NCBI RefSeq assembly: GCF_042186555.1
Contig: NC_133333.1
Coordinates: 218,987,478-219,051,477 of the forward strand
DNA length: 64,000 nucleotides
DNA from: Aquarana catesbeiana
Lineage: Eukaryota > Chordata > Amphibia > Anura > Ranidae
Reading direction: 5' to 3'
Positions 1-9,850 of this stretch are shown piece by piece; the first letter of the stretch is position 1, and each line of letters starts with the position of its first letter. A program made the position numbers and the translations under genes. The notes beneath the pieces were generated by a model. It was not told where the DNA came from, did not search any database, and saw nothing but the letters and a program-made list of their open reading frames with translations.

Positions 1-160
1 GGCAATTAGGAGCCAGTGGAGGGACTGGCGGGGGGGTACACTGAGCGATTGGTAAGGTGGGTGAGTCTGGCAGCAGAAATCATGATCGACTGAAGAGGGC
101 ATAGGGGCATAGCCTGTGTAGAGGTAGGCCACCAGCGAGGGAATACGCCTAACCGTATTA
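1..160 (-). repeat. L2-like LINE fragment
   Basis: About 110 bases here align by eye, in the same orientation, with the better preserved L2-like segment at 9725-9845: both carry a 'gccartggaggga' block, then 'gtaaggtgg', 'gagtctggcagcag' and 'catgat..actgaag'. The coding sense of that element is the minus strand. No open frame survives. The fragment is cut by the window start, and its right limit near 160 is approximate. Confidence 0.6.
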
Positions 161-934
161 CTAACCATCATACCATAAATGCTAAAGGCTTTCAATGCGT
201 GTTTGTTGGAATCCATACCTTCTGTGTGTATGTATTATGGATAACATACAGAGTGACCAGAAACTGCTTGATCTTAGTAAATGTTACTAGATAATTATCT
301 ACCTCCAATTCTCAGATGTTAAGGTGTTCTTATGACACAAACCAGTTTTTGCTTCAACTGGGACAAAGTGGGTGAAAATTGTCCCAACTGGTGTTAATGG
401 TAAAGGTGAAATTGGTAGGTTTTTAGTGGTTTTTAAGGGTGTAATAGGTTGAAAACTATGAAAGCTCTCTTCGCCTATTCTGGATCTGTTCTTGTGCTAG
501 AAAACTTTAACCCTTACCCAAATGGTGGCTTTAACCAGTGACTGCAACGTTAACCTAAACCATAGCTAAGGTATTACTTTATAAACAAAGACACGTCACT
601 CTGTACTGGTGAGTTTTTTCTTTTACAAGCTAATTAGCTTGACGTAACGCATTCAAATTAGAGACATATTTCAGCAGAATTTTAGTTATCTCACTGTAAA
701 ATCAAGTGTGGTAAAACTGGCCTCTCTTATTTTAAACCATCAGAAAGAGCCAGAACTGATGACTAATTTAGACAAAAAAGTCTCAGTGAACAGAAAAAGG
801 AGATATGAAGATTGTTCTTCGATCAGTGTTAATTGAAGATTACAAGATTTTCATTCTCTGATCTATGTCATTTTGTTATATGATTATTTCAATTTAACAG
901 GACTGCAGTGTCATTTTTGGGATAGAGATTATAT
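161..934. other. no recognisable feature
   Basis: AT-rich single-copy-looking sequence. I see no long open frame, terminal repeat or tandem array. Confidence 0.5.
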
Positions 935-1830
935 GGATGGGATAAATGGAGATGTTATGGATGGAGATGCCATGAAAGGAGATGTTATGGATGGAGATGT
1001 CATGAATGAAGATTTTGTGGATGGAGATGGTATGGGTGCAAATGGTTTGGATGGAGATGTAATGAATGTAGATTTTATAGATGGAGATTAAATGAATGGA
1101 GATTTTATGGATGGAGATGTAATGAATGGAGATTTTATGGATGGAGATGGTATGGATGAAATGGTATGGATGAAATGGTATGGATGAAGATGGCATGGAT
1201 AGAGATGTAATAAATGGAGATTTTATGGATGGAGATTTTATGGATGGAGATGAAATGAATGGAGATTTTATGGCTTGAGATGGTATGGATGGAGATGTAA
1301 TGAATGGAGATTTTATGGATGGAGATGGTATGGATGAAATGGTATGGATAGAGATGCAATAATTTAAGATTTTATGGATGGAGATGGTATGGATGGAGAT
1401 TTTGTGGATAGAGATGTAATGAATGGAGATTTTATGGATGGAGATGGTATGGATGGAGATTTTGTGGATAGAGATGTAATGAATGGAGATTTTATGGATG
1501 GAGATGGTATGGATGGAGATGTAATGAATGGAGATGTTGTGGATGGAGATGGTATGGATGAAATGGTATGGGTGAAGATGGTATGGATAGAGATGTAATA
1601 AATGGAGATTTTATGGCTGGAGATGTCCTGAATGGATATTTTATATATGGAGATGTTATGGATGGAAATATAATGAATGGAGATTTTATGGATGGAGATG
1701 GTAGAATGAAGATGTTATGAAATAAGATGTTATTGGTGGAGATGTAATGAATGGAGATTTTATGGATAGAGAAGTTATGGATAGAGTTGTTATGAATGGA
1801 AAGTGTATAAATGGTGATGTGAAGGATGGA
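935..1830. repeat. 15-bp minisatellite (ATGRATGGAGATNNN)n
   Basis: The array is built of a 15-bp unit, five codons long when read from ATG (atg-gat/aat-gga-gat-any), with 12-bp and 18-bp variants. Because the unit is a multiple of three, long open frames arise on both strands (Met-Asp-Gly-Asp-Val type on plus, Ile-Ser-Ile-His type on minus). They carry no recognisable domain and are by-products of the repeat. Units are most regular at about 1090-1560 and decay to the right. Confidence 0.9.
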
Positions 1831-2860
1831 GATATTATAGATTATCATATTGTCCATCAACTCTTTGCTGTTTTGTTCTTTCACGTGTTACATTCAATAA
1901 AGAGACCCTGTGACAGATTGAGACAATAGTAAAACATCACTACACAATATACGGCATGGTGCCAGATAGTATTGAAACAACAATTTCCAGTCCAGGACAT
2001 GTGGTTGCATTATGTGTGATAGGTTATTATAGAAGACCAATGAATATGTATAAAAAACCCTTATAACAGAAAATGGCTAAAGATTCTGGTTCCAATGATT
2101 GATATCTCACTTTCGAGGATCTCTCTACCATTACTGGGGCTATTATACCTTTACATACAAGCCATCTCTGTCATTGGGCCTTGTATGGACACTGATAGAA
2201 AAGAGTTTTGCGCACATTTCATTCCTGTTTATTTAGTACAGTTTTAATCTCTTTGGCAGAGTTTTTCTTAGAATAAAAATAGATTTTGGGGGTGGAGGAA
2301 ACGGAAAGTACTTATTCTGGTTGTGGAAAACACATTAAAGCTAAAACTACATGTACAATTTTAATTGGTTGTTAATGTAGGATTTGAACCCTTGCTGACA
2401 GCTGCCAGAACCAGAATCAAAGTATTGCAAATAAAGCATATGACAGTGATGAGTTGAATGTCCTGCTAAGGTTCAGCTTTCTCATGTAGCCTCATCTCAG
2501 GCAACACATCCAATCATATATGGTTGTTATCTGTGGTTCCAGACCCCCAAAGGAACAGCCAATATGTCTCCATTCCACCTTCACCAAACTGTCTAAATCA
2601 TCATCATTTTATTATGTACCAGTATGTCACAAGATGCCAATAGCTTTATGTTATTTTACACATGGATTACCAAGAACAGAACAGCTTAAGAAAAAGCAAA
2701 AATGTGTTATTTTTTATATAACAACAGCAAATCACAAATACACAAGTCAGGGAGATTTTTTTTGATGTTTTTGTCTAATCAAAACATGAAATGGAGGTCC
2801 AGTTACTGACAATATTACTCATATGCCATCCGCCACATTAAGACCATTTTTCAACTTTGA
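1831..2860. other. no clear feature; one tRNA-B-box-like motif
   Basis: Mostly unremarkable AT-rich sequence. On the minus strand near 2372-2392 there is a close match to the RNA polymerase III B box (GGTTCAAATCC), but no convincing tRNA cloverleaf or A box at proper spacing, so no tRNA or SINE is called. Confidence 0.4.
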
Positions 2861-3239
2861 TTTTATTATTATTATTATTATACAGGATTTATATAGCGCC
2901 AACAGTTTACGCAGCGCTTTACAACATTAGGGAGGACAGTACAAGTACAATACAATTCAATACAGGAGAAATCAGAGGGCCCTGCTCGTTAGAGCTTACA
3001 ATCTAGGAGGGAGGGTCAAGTTATACAAAAGGGTAATAGCTGTGGGGGATGAGCTAATGGAGAAAATAGTGCAGTTGTTAGATGGAGGCAGGATAGGCTT
3101 CTCTGAAGAGGAAAGTTTTCAGGGATCGCCTAAAAGTGGATAAATTTGAAGACAGTCTGACAGATTGGGGTATAGAATTCCAGAGGATGGGCGAGGCTCG
3201 GGAGAAGTCCTGGAGGCGGATATGGGAGGAGGTGATGAG
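2860..3239 (-). mobile_element. L2-like LINE, 3' part, left of the hAT insertion
   Basis: Read on the minus strand this is the 3' end of an L2/CR1-type non-LTR retrotransposon. It continues the reverse-transcriptase C-terminal reading (Ser-Arg-Ala-Ser-Pro-x-Leu-Trp-Asn-Ser-Ile-Pro, typical of the family), then a short 3' UTR and an (ATA)n tail at about 2862-2882. Such short tandem tails replace poly(A) in L2-type elements. The 3' UTR includes the motif 'tatatagcgcca' at 2892-2903. It is the same element as 9582-9850; the hAT transposon at 3240-9581 splits the two halves. Confidence 0.8.
3232..3239. repeat. 8-bp target duplication of hAT, left copy (gtgatgag)
   Basis: The sequence gtgatgag occurs directly before the left terminus at 3240 and again directly after the right terminus, at 9582-9589. 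Eight-base duplications are characteristic of the hAT superfamily. The copies are identical, which suggests a fairly recent insertion. Confidence 0.95.
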
Positions 3240-4261
3240 TAGGGATGAGCCGAACACCCCCCGGTTCGGTTCGCACCAGAACCCGCGAACGGACCGAAAG
3301 TTCGCACGAACGTTAGAACCCCATTGACGTCTATGGGACTCGAACGTTCGAAATCAAAAGTGCTCATTTTAAAGGCTAATTTGCATGGTATTGTCCTAAA
3401 AAGGGTTTGGGGACCCGGGTCCTACCCCAGGGGACATGTATCAATGCAAAAAAAACTTTTAAAAACGGCCGTTTTTTCGGGAGCAGTGATTTTAATGATG
3501 CTTAAAGTAAAAAAAAAAAAGTGAAATATTCCTTTAAATATCGTACCTGGGGGGTGTCTATAGTATGCCTGTAAAGTGACGCGTGTTTCCCATGTTTAGA
3601 ACAGTCCCTGCACCAAATGTCATTTTTAAAGGAAAAAATCTCATTTAAAACTGCTTGCGGGTTTAATGTCATGTCGGGTCATGGCAATATGGATGAAAAT
3701 CAGTGAGACAAACGGCATGGGTACCCCCCAGTCCATTACCAGTCCCTTTGGGTCTTGTATGGATATTAAGGGGAACCCCGCACCCAAATTAAAATAAGGA
3801 AAGGTGTGGGGCCACCAGGCCCTATATACTCTGAACAGCAGTATACAGGCGGTGCAAACAAGACAGGGACTGTAGGTTTGTTGTTAAGTAGAATCTGTTT
3901 GTAATTTTGAACATTTTTAACGTGTTTAGCTCCAGCCAAAAAATCTTTTCTAAGCTTTTTGGAAAACATAGGGAAGGGTTATCACCCCTGTGACATTTGT
4001 TTTGCTGTCTTTCCTCCTCTTCAGAAGATTTCACCTCACTTTTTTGTCCCAATGAAAAATGTTTTTTGAAAATTTGGGTTTTTTTGTGGAACAAGGATTG
4101 GAAAGCATCAGTGGAAAGGAGAACTTGTTTTCCCATATTAACTCTTACAGGAGAGAATTTCCCTTCCTAGGGGTAGATTTCATCTCACTTCCTGTTGTCT
4201 CCTTCCGTTTGCAAGTAGGAGTCGTTTGTAAGTTAGATGTTTGAAAGTAGGGTCCTGCCCT

Positions 4262-4850
4262 ATATACTCAGCAGAAATTTGGGCCTTAGGTGTTGCTGTG
4301 GCCACAACACTGTAAGCCCTCACAGGGCCCTGCTGTGAAATATTAGATCAAGAATTGTAATTACATGCCCCTGTTGAACAGGAGCTGAAAAATTAGGCCT
4401 TAGGCACTGGTGCTGGTGCCACAACACTGCAACCCCTCACAGACACTCTAGTTGGAACGCAGGAACGAGCCCTGCTGCAAATTATTGCTTCAAAAATTGT
4501 AATTACACGCCCCTGTTAGACAGGGGCAGAAAAATTGGGCCTTAGGCACTGGTGCTGGTGCCACAACACTGCAACCCCTCACAGACACTCTAGTTGGAAC
4601 GCAGGAACGAGCCCTGCTGCAAAGTATTGCATCAAAAATTGTAATTACACGCCCCTGTTAGACAGGGGCAGAAAAATTGGGCCTTAGGCACTGGTGCTGG
4701 TGCCACAACACTGCAACCCCTCACAGACACTCTAGTTGGAATGCAGGAACGAGCCCTGCTGCAAAGTATTACATCAAAAATTGTAATTACACGCCCCTGT
4801 TAAACAGGGGCTGAAAAATTGTGCCTTAGGCACTGGTGGTGGCGCCCAGA
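4262..4850. repeat. 142-bp tandem repeats inside hAT, downstream of transposase
   Basis: The word 'taggcactgg' recurs at 4401, 4543, 4685 and 4827, an exact 142-bp spacing, with a diverged first unit beginning near 4262. Units share 'caacactgcaacccctcac' and 'ttgtaattacacgcccctgt'. The repeats lie between the transposase stop codon and the left terminus. Confidence 0.9.
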
Positions 4851-4972
4851 ACCAAAAATGTTCTTACAAGCTATCAGCGTGATGATTGAGGAGGAAGAGG
4901 ATAATTACTCAGGGATAGTCACTCAGCATCAGCATAGGCAGTCTTTGAAGGGATCTGAGATTTCAAAAAAAA

Positions 4973-7900
4973 TTATTCGGTTACATCAGCATCAGGTGCT
5001 TGGTAGCTGGTGGTGATCCAAGACTCATTCATTTTTATGAAGGTCAGCCGATCGACCGAGTCGGTGGACAGACGCACCCTGTGATCGGTTACCACGCCTC
5101 CAGCAGCACTGAATGTGCGTTCCGAAAGAACGCTGGATGCAGGACAGGCCAGTAGCTCAATTGCATACTGTGCAAGCTCTGGCCAGTGATCCATCCTCAA
5201 GACCCAGTAACCCAGAGGATTTTCGGTGGGAAAGGTGTCCAAGTCTGATCTTGCCCCTAGGTATTCCTGCACCATGTAAAACAGACGCTGGCGATGGTTG
5301 CTGGAACCGATCATACCTTGGGGCTGCGGACCAAAAAATTGTCTGAACGCATCGGTCAGACGGCCACCTTCTCCACCGCTCCTTCTTTGACTGACCGAAG
5401 CCTCAGCAACACGTTGTCCAGAAACAGGAGTTTGTAACCTCCCAGTCTCTGGGAACGCGTTGCACAGACCTTTCTGCAAGGCCTCCCGAAGATGTTTCAT
5501 CCTCTGCTCCCTCTGCGATGGCAAGATAAGGTCCGCAACCTTACCCTTGTAACGTGGATCAAGGAGGGTTGCCAGCCAGTATTGGTCCTTCTCCTTGATA
5601 CCACGAATACGAGGATCCTTACGCAGGCTTTGCAGGATCAGAGAGGCCATGCAGCGTAGGTTTGCTGAGGCATTCGGTCCGGAGTCCTCTGGGTCACTAA
5701 GAACGACATGGTCCGCAGCCACCTCCTCCCAGCCACGTACAAGTCCATGTGTTTCTTGGGACTGATCCCTTAAAGACTGCTGCTGATGCTGAGTGCCAGG
5801 CTCCACCTCCATACTGACACAATCTTCCTCCTCCTCCTCTTCCTCCTCGTCCTCTTCCTGTGTGATCGGCGGGCACGCAGGAACACTGTCTGGATAAAGG
5901 GGGCCTTGAGAGCTAAGGAAGTCCTCCTCTTCCTGCCTCTGTTCTGCCTCAAGTGCCCTGTCCATTATTCCACGCAGCGTGTGCTCCAACAGGTGGACAA
6001 GGGGGACAGTGTCACTGATGCATGCACTGTCACTGCTCACCATCCTCGTGGCCTCCTCGAATGGTGACAGGACAGTGCATGCATCCCTGATCATGGCCCA
6101 CTGGCGTGGGGAAAAAAAACCAAGCTCCCCTGACCCTGTCCTGGTGCCATAGTCGCACAGGTACTCATTGATGGCCCTCTGCTGCGTGTGCAGCCGCTGC
6201 AGCATGGCCAACGTTGAGTTCCACCTGGTGGGCATGTCACAGATTAGGCGGTTCTTGGGCAGGTTAAACTCCTTTTGGAGGTCCGTCAGCCGAGCACTGG
6301 CATTATATGACCGGCGGAAATGCACACAGACTTTCCTGGCCTGCCTCAGGACATCCTGTAAGCCCGGGTACCTGCCCAAGAACCGCTGCACCACCAAGTT
6401 AAGGACGTGAGCCAAACAGGGCACATGGGTCATTTGTCCCTGTCGGAGGGCAGAGAGGAGGTTGGTGCCATTGTCGCAAACCACCATTCCTGCCTTAAGT
6501 TGGCGTGGCGTCAACCACCTCTGAACCTGCCCCTGCAGAGCTGACAGAACCTCTGCCCCAGTGTGGCTCCTGTCCCCCAAGCACACCAGCTCAAGCACCG
6601 CATGGCATCTTTTGGCCTGCGTACTTGCGTAGCCCCTTGAACGCCTACGGAGCACCGCTGGTTCCGAGGAAGAGGCCATGGAGGAAGAAGAAGAGGAGGG
6701 GGTGGAGGAGAGAGGTGTGTCACAATCAGCATTTTGGAGGCGTGGTGGCGGAACAACCTCCAACACTACTGCACCTTGTCCTGCATCCTTCCCAGCTGCC
6801 AGCAGAGTCACCCAATGCGCCGTGAAACTTAGGTAACGTCCCTGTCCATGCCTGCTGGACCATGAGTCAGCGGTAATATGCACCTTACCGCTGACCGCCC
6901 TGTCCAGCGAGGCATGGACATTGCCTTCCACATGCCGGTAGAGAGCCGGAATCGCCTTCCGTGAGAAAAAGTGGCGTTTGGGTACCTGCCACTGAGGAAC
7001 CGCACATTCCACAAACTCACGGAAGGGGGCAGAGTCTACCAACTGAAAAGGCAGCAGTTGAAGTGCTAGCAATTTTGCCAAGCTAGCATTCAACCGCTGG
7101 GCATGTGGATGGCTGGGAGCAAACTTCTTTCGGCGGTGCAGCAGCTGGGGCAGGGAAATTTGCCTGGTACAATCTGACGTCGGTGTACCAAAAGCAGATT
7201 GCCCACAAGTACTTGGCTGTGACACACCTAATTCTACACCTTCATTCCTCTCACTGCAGGTCTCAGAGAGGACTGAAGGTCTAGTGGGGTTGGAAATCTC
7301 AGCTGATGAGGAGCAAGGAGAGATCCTCTTTGTTCTTTGGTGTGGGTCTTTTAGATACGCTTGCCAACGAACTGCATGGCAGGTCAACATATGTCTGGTC
7401 AAGCATGTGGTACCCAAGCGGGAGATATTTTGGCCACGCGAGATACGCTTGAGACATATGTTGCAAATAGCAGCGGTGCGATCTGATGCACTCGTCTCAA
7501 AAAAGGCCCACACCAAAGAACTTTTTGAATAACGCGCAGAGACTGCAGCGCCCTGCACATGTGGAGCTTTGGGGTGTGATGCAGTCAATGTGCTGCCCTT
7601 AGGCTGGCCCCTGGAGGGCATCCTGCCTCGTTGGTGATGTGCTGCCGCCTCCTCCTCCTCCTCCTCCTCCTCCTCCTCCTCCTCCTCTCTCCTATCAGGC
7701 ACCCACGTTGAGTCAGTGACCTCATCATCCCCTCCCTCCTCATCACTGGAGCAAACCTGGCAGTATGCTGCAGCAGGGGGAGCATGACTGCCAGATTGCT
7801 GTCCTTCTTGGGCACCCCCTCTGTCCGCGCTCATGTTACTGCCTTCATCGAGCTCAGTATCGTCATCAGAGCCTTCCAAACGCTGGGCATCCTCCTGGAG

Positions 7901-8263
7901 CATGTACCCAACACTGTGGTCAAACAGTTCGAGGGAATCCTCATGAGGACATGGTGGAGCTAGGGAAGGAGTCACTGATGACATTGAGCTGAGGGAAGAG
8001 GCCGCTGCTTTGCCAGACAAAGCACCCTGGGCATGGGTGAGAGAGGATGAGGAGGATGAGGACGGCTTGGTCATCCACTCGACCAAGTCTTCCGCATGTT
8101 GCGGCTCAACATGGCCAGCTGCCGAAAAAAAGGCCAAGCGTGTCCCATGGCCACGTGCTGATGAGGATGCACCGTCTCCACGACCAGCACTAGACACAGA
8201 GCCTGCTTGCCCTCTCTTATTGGCTTGTGACTGTCTGCCTCTCCTTCTTGGCCTTCCAGACAT
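4973..8263 (-). CDS. hAT-family transposase, intact frame
   Basis: Predicted cut-and-paste transposase of 1096 residues. I chose the ATG at 8261-8263, giving Met-Ser-Gly-Arg-Pro-Arg-Arg-Arg, a likely nuclear localisation signal; the open frame extends 13 codons upstream but with no ATG. A BED-type zinc finger lies near residues 245-300, with Cys267, Cys270, His291 and His296. The RNase-H-like fold shows ITADSW (near 463, first catalytic Asp), CDNGTN (near 594), CLAHVLNL (near 616) and RWNSTLAML (near 682). The C-terminal hAT dimerisation region (about 1018-1090) has YWVLR, ACPASSVLSER, FSAAGG and RLSTDSVDRL. Acidic runs lie near 193-207 and 803-814. It is longer than many hAT transposases because of the N-terminal low-complexity region. 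All key family motifs are present, so activity is plausible but not shown. Confidence 0.93.
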   Translation of the reverse strand: MSGRPRRRGRQSQANKRGQAGSVSSAGRGDGASSSARGHGTRLAFFSAAGHVEPQHAEDLVEWMTKPSSSSSSSLTHAQGALSGKAAASSLSSMSSVTPSLAPPCPHEDSLELFDHSVGYMLQEDAQRLEGSDDDTELDEGSNMSADRGGAQEGQQSGSHAPPAAAYCQVCSSDEEGGDDEVTDSTWVPDRREEEEEEEEEEEEEAAAHHQRGRMPSRGQPKGSTLTASHPKAPHVQGAAVSARYSKSSLVWAFFETSASDRTAAICNICLKRISRGQNISRLGTTCLTRHMLTCHAVRWQAYLKDPHQRTKRISPCSSSAEISNPTRPSVLSETCSERNEGVELGVSQPSTCGQSAFGTPTSDCTRQISLPQLLHRRKKFAPSHPHAQRLNASLAKLLALQLLPFQLVDSAPFREFVECAVPQWQVPKRHFFSRKAIPALYRHVEGNVHASLDRAVSGKVHITADSWSSRHGQGRYLSFTAHWVTLLAAGKDAGQGAVVLEVVPPPRLQNADCDTPLSSTPSSSSSSMASSSEPAVLRRRSRGYASTQAKRCHAVLELVCLGDRSHTGAEVLSALQGQVQRWLTPRQLKAGMVVCDNGTNLLSALRQGQMTHVPCLAHVLNLVVQRFLGRYPGLQDVLRQARKVCVHFRRSYNASARLTDLQKEFNLPKNRLICDMPTRWNSTLAMLQRLHTQQRAINEYLCDYGTRTGSGELGFFSPRQWAMIRDACTVLSPFEEATRMVSSDSACISDTVPLVHLLEHTLRGIMDRALEAEQRQEEEDFLSSQGPLYPDSVPACPPITQEEDEEEEEEEEDCVSMEVEPGTQHQQQSLRDQSQETHGLVRGWEEVAADHVVLSDPEDSGPNASANLRCMASLILQSLRKDPRIRGIKEKDQYWLATLLDPRYKGKVADLILPSQREQRMKHLREALQKGLCNAFPETGRLQTPVSGQRVAEASVSQRRSGGEGGRLTDAFRQFFGPQPQGMIGSSNHRQRLFYMVQEYLGARSDLDTFPTENPLGYWVLRMDHWPELAQYAIELLACPASSVLSERTFSAAGGVVTDHRVRLSTDSVDRLTFIKMNESWITTSYQAPDADVTE

Positions 8264-8293
8264 ACTAATGGCCTGTAGCTGCACTAAGCTGGG

Positions 8294-8961
8294 ATAGAAC
8301 ACCTGTAATTTTCTTCAAGTAGCTTTATATACTGTAACCAGACAAGCCTGCCTGTCAGTAGGAAGATAACAGGAACGGATCTAGCTGAACACTGTGAGCA
8401 GGACGCACTGTACTAAATGTAAATAGTCTAGCTGCCTGACCGTGGTACTAATAGGATCAAATAGAACACCTGTAATTTTCTTCAGGTAGCTTTATATACT
8501 GTAACCAGACAAGCCTGCCTGTCAGTAGGAAGATAACAGGAACGGATCTAGCTGTACACTGTGAGCAGGACGCACTGTACTAAATGTAAATAGTCTAGCT
8601 GCCTGACCGTGGTACTAATAGGATCAAATAGAACACCTGTAATTTTCTTCAGGTAGCTTTATATACTGTAACCAGACAAGCCTGCCTGTCAGTAGGAAGA
8701 TAACAGGAACGGATCTAGCTGAACACTGTGAGCAGGACACACTGTACTAAATGTAAATAGTCTAGCTGCCTGACCGTGGTACTAATAGGATCAAATAGAA
8801 CACCTGTAATTTTCTTCAGGTAGCTTTATATACTGTAACCAGACAAGCCTGCCGGTCAGTAGGAATTTAACAGGAACGGATCTAGCTGAACACTGTGAGC
8901 AGGACGCACTGCACTAAATGTAAATAGCAGGAACGGATCTAGCTGAACACTGTGAGCAGGA
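8294..8961. repeat. 167-bp tandem repeats upstream of hAT transposase
   Basis: The word 'atagaacacc' recurs at 8294, 8461, 8628 and 8795, an exact 167-bp period, with very few differences between units. The last unit changes after about 8870. The low divergence implies recent amplification or gene conversion. The array lies in the presumed 5' leader or promoter side of the transposase gene. Confidence 0.95.
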
Positions 8962-9090
8962 CGCACTGCACTAAATGTAAATAGTCTAGAAGATAACAGG
9001 AACGGATCTAGCTGAACACTGTGAGCAGGACGCACTGCATTAAATGTAAATAGTCTAGATAGAAGATAACAGGAACGGATCTAGCTAAAC
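8871..9090. repeat. shorter tandem repeats (57-73 bp) derived from the 167-bp unit
   Basis: The segment beginning 'caggaacggatctagct' recurs at 8871, 8928, 8997 and 9070. Each copy is followed by 'gaacactgtgagcaggac' or a truncated form, so this is part of the 167-bp unit re-amplified at shorter spacing. Just beyond, at about 9102-9152, an AT-rich hairpin has arms of the type 'cagtgtatatatatata' and its complement. Confidence 0.85.
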
Positions 9091-9280
9091 TGAATACAGT
9101 GTATATATATATATGCAACACCTGGGATGCATATATATACACAATACACTGTAAGTGCAGCTAACTGACTGACTGTTCTGCCTAATCTATCTAACTCAAA
9201 TCAAATGACACTGTCTCTCTCTCTCTCTATCTCTCAGCACACCGGAACACACACTACACAGGGCCGCCGTGCAGGCGGCC

Positions 9281-9421
9281 TTATATAGTGTGGGGTGTGT
9301 ACTAAATGCCCTGAGCCGTAATTGGCCAAAGCCACCCTGGCTTTGGCCAATTACAGCTCTCTCTACTGACAGCGCTGTGATTGGCCAAGCATGCGGGTCA
9401 TAGTGCATGCTTGGCCAATCA
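9281..9421 (-). promoter_or_regulatory. putative promoter of the hAT transposase: TATA box and CCAAT hairpins
   Basis: Read on the minus strand, TATATAA lies at 9287-9281. Upstream are two hairpins, at about 9318-9353 and 9378-9421, each with ATTGGCC/GGCCAAT arms, giving four CCAAT boxes (9321-9325, 9347-9351, 9380-9384, 9415-9419). A GC-rich stretch follows the TATA box, where a start site would be expected near 9255. The arrangement fits an RNA polymerase II promoter driving the transposase. The 5' leader would be about 1 kb unless spliced. Inferred from motifs only. Confidence 0.5.
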
Positions 9422-9581
9422 TCAGCCAGCAATGCACTGCGATGCCGCAGTGAATTATGGGCCGTGACGCGCCACACGAATTTAGCGCGAACGGCCCATA
9501 ACGTTCGCAATTCGGCGAACGATCGAACAGCCGATGTTCGAGTCGAACATGGGTTCGACTCGAACACGAAGCTCATCCCTA

Positions 9582-9850
9582 GTGATGAGGGAGCTAGAGA
9601 GCAGGAGGTCCTGGGAGGAATGGAGAGGGCGATTAGGTTGGTATTTTGAGACTAGGCTAGTGATGTAGCTGGGGGCAGAGTTGTGGATGGCTTTGTAACT
9701 TATTGTTAGTATTTTGAATTTAATTCGTTGGGCGAGTGGCAGCCAATGGAGGGATTGGCAGAGAGGGGTAGCAGACACTGAGTGGTTTGTAAGGTGGATG
9801 AGTCTGGCAGCAGCATTCATGATGAACTGAAGGGGGGATAGGGGGTTCAA
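9582..9850 (-). pseudogene. L2-like LINE reverse transcriptase, C-terminal fragment
   Basis: On the minus strand, from about 9850 to 9590, the reading contains NAAARLIHLT, SLHWLPLAQRIKFKIL, YKAIHNSAPSYI and RPLHSSQDLL. These are hallmarks of the segment just after the reverse-transcriptase domain of L2/CR1-type LINEs. The frame runs into the hAT insertion at 9589 and resumes at 3239. Only this C-terminal part of the protein is present and nothing upstream of 9850 is recognisable, so it is a 5'-truncated, dead copy. The T-rich stretch at 9873-9901 lies just outside it. Confidence 0.8.

Larger units (their letters stand above)
3240..9581 (-). mobile_element. complete hAT DNA transposon, apparently autonomous
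   Basis: A 6342-bp element bounded by the perfect 11-bp inverted repeat TAGGGATGAGC at 3240-3250 and its complement at 9571-9581. Inside these the ends diverge, although both are rich in 'ttcg/cgaac' words. It is flanked by identical 8-bp duplications and sits in an L2-like LINE. It holds one long transposase frame on the minus strand (4973-8263), 142-bp tandem repeats between the stop codon and the left end, and 167-bp plus shorter tandem repeats upstream of the start. A TATA box and CCAAT-containing hairpins lie close to the right end. No internal stop or frameshift is visible. Confidence 0.92.

Noticed and set aside
8264..8302. Thirteen additional N-terminal codons for the hAT transposase
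   Set aside because: No ATG is available there, and the segment overlaps the start of the 167-bp repeat; the ATG at 8263 begins a basic, transposase-like N-terminus.
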